This document shows positions 6,941 through 11,350 of a stretch of 11,350 bases of DNA, one piece after another. Below the pieces are notes generated by a model that was not told where the DNA came from, searched no databases, and saw only the letters and a program-made list of their open reading frames with translations. The stretch's first letter is position 1. Every line of letters starts with the position of its first letter. Source of the DNA: an uncultured Sphingomonadales bacterium (GTDB lineage Bacteria; Pseudomonadota; Alphaproteobacteria; Sphingomonadales; Sphingomonadaceae); assembly GCA_937898535.1 (NCBI GenBank), contig CALDKP010000078.1, forward strand, positions 1-11,350, given 5' to 3'. A program made the position numbers and the translations under genes.

Positions 6941-7854
6941 TGCAACGCTTTGGTATCGTTCTCGGTCTGGCGCTGCTGTTGTCTGGCTGTGGTGATGCAG
7001 ATGTGCCTTCTGAAAAATTATGCACGGGCGTGTCAGGTAACAGTATGGTCTGGGTCCCGGGCGGCAGCTTTGTGATGGGGGACGATCCGCATTACCCAGA
7101 GGAAGGCCCGCCGCAGACTGTGGCTGTTGAGGGGTTCTGGATCGACGCACATGAAGTGACCAACGCCCAATTCGCGGCCTTTGTAAAAGCGACCGGTTAC
7201 AAGACCATATCGGAGCGCGATCCGCCCAAGCTGCCCGGTGCGCCGCCAGAAATGCTGGTCCCGGGTTCTGCTGTGTTCAATATCCCGTCCGACGACGACC
7301 CGCGTTGGTGGCGCTGGGTAGTGGGGGCGCACTGGCGAAATCCCTCCGGCCCTAAAGAGACCATCATTGGCCGCGACAACGAACCCGTTGTTCAGATCGC
7401 CTATCAGGATGCAGAGGCCTATGCACAATGGGTGGGCAAGGCATTGCCGAGCGAGGCGCAGTGGGAATATGCTGCACGCGGCGGTGCGGTGGCTTTGCCC
7501 GAACCGGTTGATGCAAAGGGCCAGCCGCAAGCGAATTATTATCAAGGCGTCTTCCCGGTCAAAAACCTGAATACCGACGGCTATGTCGGTCGCGCGCCGG
7601 TGGGTTGTTTCAAACCGAACGGCTTTGGTCTGTATGATATGCTCGGCAATGTCTGGGAATGGACAAGCGCCAGCGGATCGCGCGCCGATGCCAGCGAGCC
7701 CGTGAACATCATAAAAGGCGGATCATATCTCTGCGCTGCCAATTATTGTGCGCGCTATCGCCCCGCGGCACGTCAGTTTCAGGAACGCGGGCTGGGAACC
7801 GACCATATCGGGTTTCGGCTGGTCGATACGAAGAAGGCTGGGCCAGCTTCTTGA
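6940..7854 (+). CDS. Formylglycine-generating enzyme (sulfatase-modifying factor), lipoprotein
   Basis: A 304-residue FGE (SUMF1-type) that oxidises the Cys of CxPxR in sulfatases to formylglycine. The fold signature is complete: MVWVPGGSFVMG (36-47), EGFWIDAHEVTNAQFAAFV, ALPSEAQWEYAARGG, GLYDMLGNVWEWT, and GGSYLCAANYCARYRPAAR near the end. C265 and C270 match the copper-binding active-site pair Cys336/Cys341 of human FGE (GGSYxCxxxYC), which separates true FGEs from the many inactive or unrelated family members. The N-terminus is a lipoprotein signal with lipobox LSGC (C17), so the mature enzyme should be lipid-anchored outside the cytoplasm. The ATG at 6940 follows GGAGGA at 6931-6936 and overlaps the TetR stop by 1 nt. 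Its obvious clients are the two sulfatases in this window. Confidence 0.93.
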   Translation: MQRFGIVLGLALLLSGCGDADVPSEKLCTGVSGNSMVWVPGGSFVMGDDPHYPEEGPPQTVAVEGFWIDAHEVTNAQFAAFVKATGYKTISERDPPKLPGAPPEMLVPGSAVFNIPSDDDPRWWRWVVGAHWRNPSGPKETIIGRDNEPVVQIAYQDAEAYAQWVGKALPSEAQWEYAARGGAVALPEPVDAKGQPQANYYQGVFPVKNLNTDGYVGRAPVGCFKPNGFGLYDMLGNVWEWTSASGSRADASEPVNIIKGGSYLCAANYCARYRPAARQFQERGLGTDHIGFRLVDTKKAGPAS

Positions 7855-7913
7855 CCCGCCATCGATAATATGACACCTGAAGTGCCAATATCACTTATTC
7901 TAGGGATGAATGC

Positions 7914-8804
7914 ATGAAAGTCCTACGCACACCCGATAGCGCCTTTGCCGCAATCGACGATTTTCCTTTTGCGCCAAATTATGTGGAGATTGCCGATCCC
8001 TCGGACGGCACGCCATTGCGCGTGCATTATGTGGATGAAGGACCCCGCGATGCGCCGGTGGTGCTGATGATGCATGGTGAACCAAGCTGGAGCTATTTGT
8101 ACCGTCACATGATTGGCCCGGTCGTCGCGGCCGGCTTTCGCGTTGTGGCGCCTGACCTGATCGGTTTCGGTAAATCGGACAAGCCCACGAATAAAACCGA
8201 TTATAGCTATGCACGCCATGTTGGCTGGATGCGCCAGTGGATCGAGACGGTTGGTCTGAACAATATGACGCTCGTCTGTCAGGATTGGGGATCGTTAATC
8301 GGCCTGCGCCTGGTCGCGGAAATGCCGGATCGCTTTGCCAGCGTCGTGCTGTCCAATGGCGGCTTGCCCGAAGGCGGCCCGCCACCGCGCGCTTTTGCTA
8401 TCTGGCGCGCCTTTTCAAAATGGAGCCCGTTTTTCCCCATCGGTAAAATCGTCAATGCGGGGGCAAAGCGTGCGCTCAGCGCGGCGGAGATCGCCGCTTA
8501 TGACGCGCCGTTTCCTGATAGCCGCTACAAGGCCGGTGCGCGGATATTCCCGAGCTTCGTTCCGTTCGAGAATAATGTCGCGATTCCCGATCAGAAACGC
8601 GCGTGGCAAGTGTTTGAGCAATGGGAAAAGCCGTTCCTGTGCTGTTTCAGCGATGGCGATCCGGTCACACGCGGCGGCGAGAGCCGGTTCATCGGCCGTG
8701 TCCCCGGTACAGCGGGTCAGCCGCATTGCACGTTGAAGGGCGGTCACTTCATTCAGGAAAATGATCCGCAAGGCTTCGTCGACTGCATCCTAAAAGTGCG
8801 ATAA
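7914..8804 (+). CDS. Haloalkane dehalogenase, type I (HLD-I), first tandem copy
   Basis: A 296-residue alpha/beta-hydrolase that closely fits subfamily I haloalkane dehalogenases, which hydrolyse carbon-halogen bonds to an alcohol and halide. The expected catalytic pentad is present: nucleophile D124 and halide-binding W125 in CQDWGS, cap-domain W164 (FAIWRAF, aligned to W175 of DhlA), acid D249 in SDGDP, and base H278 in GGHFIQE. Other family blocks are HGEPSWSYLYR and PDLIGFGKSDKP. The ATG at 7914 has AGGG 8 nt upstream. No signal peptide is seen, so it should be cytoplasmic. It ends 2 nt before the second copy. A general alpha/beta-hydrolase or epoxide hydrolase role is less likely given the pentad. 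Substrate range cannot be read from sequence. Confidence 0.9.
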   Translation: MKVLRTPDSAFAAIDDFPFAPNYVEIADPSDGTPLRVHYVDEGPRDAPVVLMMHGEPSWSYLYRHMIGPVVAAGFRVVAPDLIGFGKSDKPTNKTDYSYARHVGWMRQWIETVGLNNMTLVCQDWGSLIGLRLVAEMPDRFASVVLSNGGLPEGGPPPRAFAIWRAFSKWSPFFPIGKIVNAGAKRALSAAEIAAYDAPFPDSRYKAGARIFPSFVPFENNVAIPDQKRAWQVFEQWEKPFLCCFSDGDPVTRGGESRFIGRVPGTAGQPHCTLKGGHFIQENDPQGFVDCILKVR

Positions 8805-8806
8805 TC

Positions 8807-9703
8807 ATGCAGGTCTTGCGCACCCCAGAGGCTGCTTTCGCCGACCTTCCGGACTATCCCTTTGCGGCACATTATGTTGAGGTTGAAACGCAGGGCACAC
8901 CACCCTTGCGGCTGCATTATGTCGATGAAGGCCCCCGCGATGCTGCGCCGATCCTTCTGCTGCATGGAGAGCCGACCTGGTCCTATCTCTACCGCAAATT
9001 TGTGCCCCCGCTCGCCGCCGCGGGGCACCGCGTGCTGGCACCTGATTTGATTGGCTTTGGCAAGTCTGACAAGCCTGCCAGTCGCGACGATTATAGCTAT
9101 GAACGCCATGTCGCGTGGATGAGCGACTGGCTGACACAGCTTGATCTGAACAACATCACGCTGTTCTGTCAGGATTGGGGCGGGTTGATCGGGCTGCGGC
9201 TGGTTGCGGCTTTTCCGGATCGTTTTGCCCGGCTGGTGATTTCAAACACCTATCTGCCCGTTGGCGAGAATATTGGTCCGGGTTTTGATGGCTGGCGCGC
9301 ATTCAGCCAGGCCACGCCCGAATTTAAGAGCGGCCGGATCGTTGATGGCGGCTGCAACCGCGCACTGACCAGCGCGGAGATTGCCGCTTATGATGCGCCA
9401 TTTCCTGATGAGAGTTTCAAGGCCGGCGCGCGCCAGTTTCCGGTGCTCGTGCCTGTGACCCCCGACCATCTGTCGGTGGCGGAAAATGTCGCCGCATGGG
9501 CACAGCTTGAACGCTTCGACAAACCGGTGCTCACCTGCTTTGGAAATCAGGACAAGGTGCTCGGTCATCTCGACGCGGAAATTCAACGTCGCATTCCCGG
9601 TGCCAAGGGGCAGCCGCATTGTCGGATCGAGGCCAGCCATTTTTGTCAGGAAGATCAGCCGGAACAGCTAGTCGACCTGATCCGCAATTTCATCGCGGCG
9701 TAG
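8807..9703 (+). CDS. Haloalkane dehalogenase, type I (HLD-I), second tandem copy
   Basis: A 298-residue paralogue of the preceding gene. The pentad is intact: D123 and W124 in CQDWGG, W163 in the cap (GWRAFSQ), D249 in GNQDKVLG (strikingly like the MKDKLLG of Xanthobacter DhlA), and H278 in ASHFCQE. HGEPTWSYLYR and PDLIGFGKSDKP match the canonical HLD-I motifs. It starts 2 nt after the stop of the first copy with no clear Shine-Dalgarno, so translation probably depends on the upstream gene. Over half the residues are shared with copy 1 by eye. The region between the nucleophile and residue 185, which lines the active-site entrance, is the most divergent, suggesting a different substrate preference rather than simple redundancy. 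It is the last gene of the rightward operon. Confidence 0.9.
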   Translation: MQVLRTPEAAFADLPDYPFAAHYVEVETQGTPPLRLHYVDEGPRDAAPILLLHGEPTWSYLYRKFVPPLAAAGHRVLAPDLIGFGKSDKPASRDDYSYERHVAWMSDWLTQLDLNNITLFCQDWGGLIGLRLVAAFPDRFARLVISNTYLPVGENIGPGFDGWRAFSQATPEFKSGRIVDGGCNRALTSAEIAAYDAPFPDESFKAGARQFPVLVPVTPDHLSVAENVAAWAQLERFDKPVLTCFGNQDKVLGHLDAEIQRRIPGAKGQPHCRIEASHFCQEDQPEQLVDLIRNFIAA

Positions 9704-9713
9704 GCGTAAGATC

Positions 9714-9728
9714 GGCAGTTAAGCTGCC
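9714..9728. terminator. Weak hairpin at the convergent junction
   Basis: GGCAG-TTAAG-CTGCC forms a 5-bp stem with a 5-nt loop between the stop of the second dehalogenase and the stop of the second sulfatase (the stem overlaps the sulfatase's last codons). No T-run follows on either strand, so it is at best a weak bidirectional terminator and may be chance. Confidence 0.22.
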
Positions 9729-11350
9729 CTTCGCCGCCGTCTACGCCACCAGATCACGGCCGCTGTTGCTATCACCAGTAAGGCACCAGCGGGCCATAAC
9801 GCGATAAGTCGCGGGATCAGCAATGTGCGGAGCGCATTTGCGAGTATCTGTTTGGGCGCAGTGTAACCGTCGGGCATGGGCAGCACGTTGTTTGCCTTAG
9901 CAAAGGCGGCGTAATCGGATTGCATAGTCGCAAAACGTTCGGGGTCGGAACCGGAGAGATCAATGGTCTCGCCGGGGTCGGTGGTAATGTTGTAAAGCCG
10001 CCAGCGGCCATCGCCATAAGGCGGCAGGTTCTTGACGAGCTTGTAATCGCCTTTGAACAACACGGCGTTGCCGGACAATTCATACCCCAAAGGCTTGTCG
10101 GCCGAATGGACGGACGATGCAGCCCCTGTGAGCATAGGTGTCAGGTCCGCCCCAATCATCGGTTCGACGCGGCGTCCCGAAAAACTGCCTTGCTGCGGCG
10201 CGACGCCGGCAAGCTTCAGCAAAGTCAGCGGCATATCGGTCACATGTGCAAAACCCGATGCAATGCGGCCACCCTTGATTGCCGGGTTGCCCGGCCAGGC
10301 TATGATCATCGGCACACGCAAGCCACCTTCGTTCGCGGTAAACTTATATCCACGCAGCGGCGATGCCGATGCACTGGCAAATCCCGCACCTTGTGCGGTC
10401 AGCGAACCCGGGCGTCCCTGTTGAGCGATGCTTTGATCATAGAGAAGATTGGCGTTCCAGCGCGTAAATGCGCCCATGTTCATGGGATCCGTGGCTTCCG
10501 CGCCATTGTCCGACAGAAACACGAATATGGTGTTTTCATATGCACCGATGGACTTCAGATGCGCAATCAACCGGCCGATTTCCCGGTCCATCGCCGTGCC
10601 CATGGCAGCATAGGCGGCCATCGCACCCGCACGTTGCCGCTTTTGCTGTGCCGATAATTTCGACCAATCACCACTGGTGCCCATGGTCACCATCGCAACG
10701 TTCGCGGGCATCACGCCTTTGGCAATAGCTGCGGCGCGGCGCTCTTTGCGTAGCGCGGTCCAACCCGCATTATAGCGCCCGGCATAAGCCGCAATGTCGG
10801 CATCGCGTGCCTGTACCGGAATATGGTTCGCGATGAAATTGACCGATGCCAGAAACGGTTTTCCGCTGGCCCGGCCGCGGTCGATATAGCCGATCATCCT
10901 GTCGATAATCAGTGTTGAGGAGTAAAAGCGCTTCGGCAGTTTGGCCGGCTTTCCATCGTCACTCCACTCTGTCTTGTCATAAATCAGCAGATTGGGTTTA
11001 TCTTCAAAATTGTCCGCGCCCGATTGCGCCAGCGCGAGCGCGTGGTCATAGCCGCGTGCCGTCGGCAAAGTATCGGGCGTGTGGCCCAGATGCCATTTCC
11101 CGGTCAGATAGGTGCGGTAACCACCTGCGCGCAGCTGGTCCGCAATGGTCACGACGCGGTTGTTCAGATGCGCCTCATAACCAGGTTTGCCGAGATGTTC
11201 CGGTGGAATGGTCTCTGGCATATTACCCAAACCCGCGCGGTGGTTGATGACGCCGGTTTGCAGCATCGCGCGCGTTGGCGAGCAAGACCCTGCCACATGG
11301 AAGTTCGAAAAACGCACACCCTTGGCGGCAAGTGCGTCGATATTGGGCGT
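9719..11350 (-). CDS. Arylsulfatase-type sulfatase, C-terminally membrane-anchored (5' end beyond window)
   Basis: A partial type I sulfatase with 543 residues visible, open to the right edge (first visible residues TPNIDALAAKGVRFSNF). The maturation motif CSPTR is present (Cys codon 11282-11284), a CxPxR variant with Thr that FGEs accept. Further active-site blocks are LTGKWHLGHT, ANHIPVQ, LSDNGAE and YKFTANEGGLRVP. The missing N-terminus should hold the Asp-pair metal motif and a signal peptide. The C-terminus carries a hydrophobic helix (ALWPAGALLVIATAAVIWW) followed by a run of arginines, a typical stop-transfer anchor, so the catalytic part should sit in the periplasm tethered at its C-terminus. 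It converges on the second dehalogenase with only 15 bp between stops. It has low overall resemblance to the sulfatase at 3210-4838 outside the active-site motifs, so it is not a recent duplicate. Confidence 0.9.
   Translation of the reverse strand, partial: TPNIDALAAKGVRFSNFHVAGSCSPTRAMLQTGVINHRAGLGNMPETIPPEHLGKPGYEAHLNNRVVTIADQLRAGGYRTYLTGKWHLGHTPDTLPTARGYDHALALAQSGADNFEDKPNLLIYDKTEWSDDGKPAKLPKRFYSSTLIIDRMIGYIDRGRASGKPFLASVNFIANHIPVQARDADIAAYAGRYNAGWTALRKERRAAAIAKGVMPANVAMVTMGTSGDWSKLSAQQKRQRAGAMAAYAAMGTAMDREIGRLIAHLKSIGAYENTIFVFLSDNGAEATDPMNMGAFTRWNANLLYDQSIAQQGRPGSLTAQGAGFASASASPLRGYKFTANEGGLRVPMIIAWPGNPAIKGGRIASGFAHVTDMPLTLLKLAGVAPQQGSFSGRRVEPMIGADLTPMLTGAASSVHSADKPLGYELSGNAVLFKGDYKLVKNLPPYGDGRWRLYNITTDPGETIDLSGSDPERFATMQSDYAAFAKANNVLPMPDGYTAPKQILANALRTLLIPRLIALWPAGALLVIATAAVIWWRRRRRRAA

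Noticed and set aside
7851..7871. TTGACC followed by TAATAT upstream of the first dehalogenase, as an internal promoter
   Set aside because: The spacing is only 9 bp, far from the usual 16-18, and no other -10 box fits. Readthrough from the TetR/FGE operon is simpler.
9920..10657. A 245-codon open frame on the plus strand inside the second sulfatase
   Set aside because: It is antisense to conserved sulfatase motifs, is low-complexity in Arg/His/Cys and resembles no family.

Overview
The window looks like a chromosomal segment of an alphaproteobacterium, most probably a sphingomonad. The evidence is moderate GC content, the paralogue-rich haloalkane dehalogenase, sulfatase and sterol-desaturase families, short overlapping gene junctions and many weak ribosome binding sites. 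This placement is inferred from gene style, not from a marker gene. No RNA gene, insertion sequence or CRISPR array was seen.

Left edge (1-672): two broken genes are spliced together. A GC-rich piece of a Crp/Fnr-type regulator (about 70% GC at 61-240) runs without a stop, in a different frame, into the C-terminal part of an isochorismatase/N-carbamoylsarcosine-amidase-like hydrolase (about 51% GC at 361-480). This is either a real deletion or rearrangement scar or a chimeric contig end.

Region 682-3185: a two-gene minus-strand unit (sterol desaturase/fatty acid hydroxylase, then a polytopic membrane protein joined by an ATGA overlap) is divergent from a LysR-type regulator that may control it.

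Region 3210-9703: the core of the window is two divergent operons. The leftward arm encodes a small exported four-cysteine protein, a membrane-tethered protein with a DUF1330-like domain, a four-helix membrane protein and an N-terminally anchored sulfatase. The last two junctions are ATGA overlaps. The rightward arm encodes a TetR regulator, a lipoprotein formylglycine-generating enzyme (FGE) with both active-site cysteines, and two tandem type I haloalkane dehalogenases. A 19-bp inverted repeat sits midway between the divergent starts and is the obvious candidate TetR operator for both arms.

Region 9719-11350: a second sulfatase, cut by the window edge, converges on the dehalogenases and carries a C-terminal membrane anchor.

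Taken together, the locus pairs sulfate-ester hydrolysis, the enzyme that activates sulfatases, and carbon-halogen hydrolysis under one putative regulator. A catabolic module for a compound that is both sulfated and halogenated (for example an algal chlorosulfolipid) is a reasonable but unproven hypothesis.
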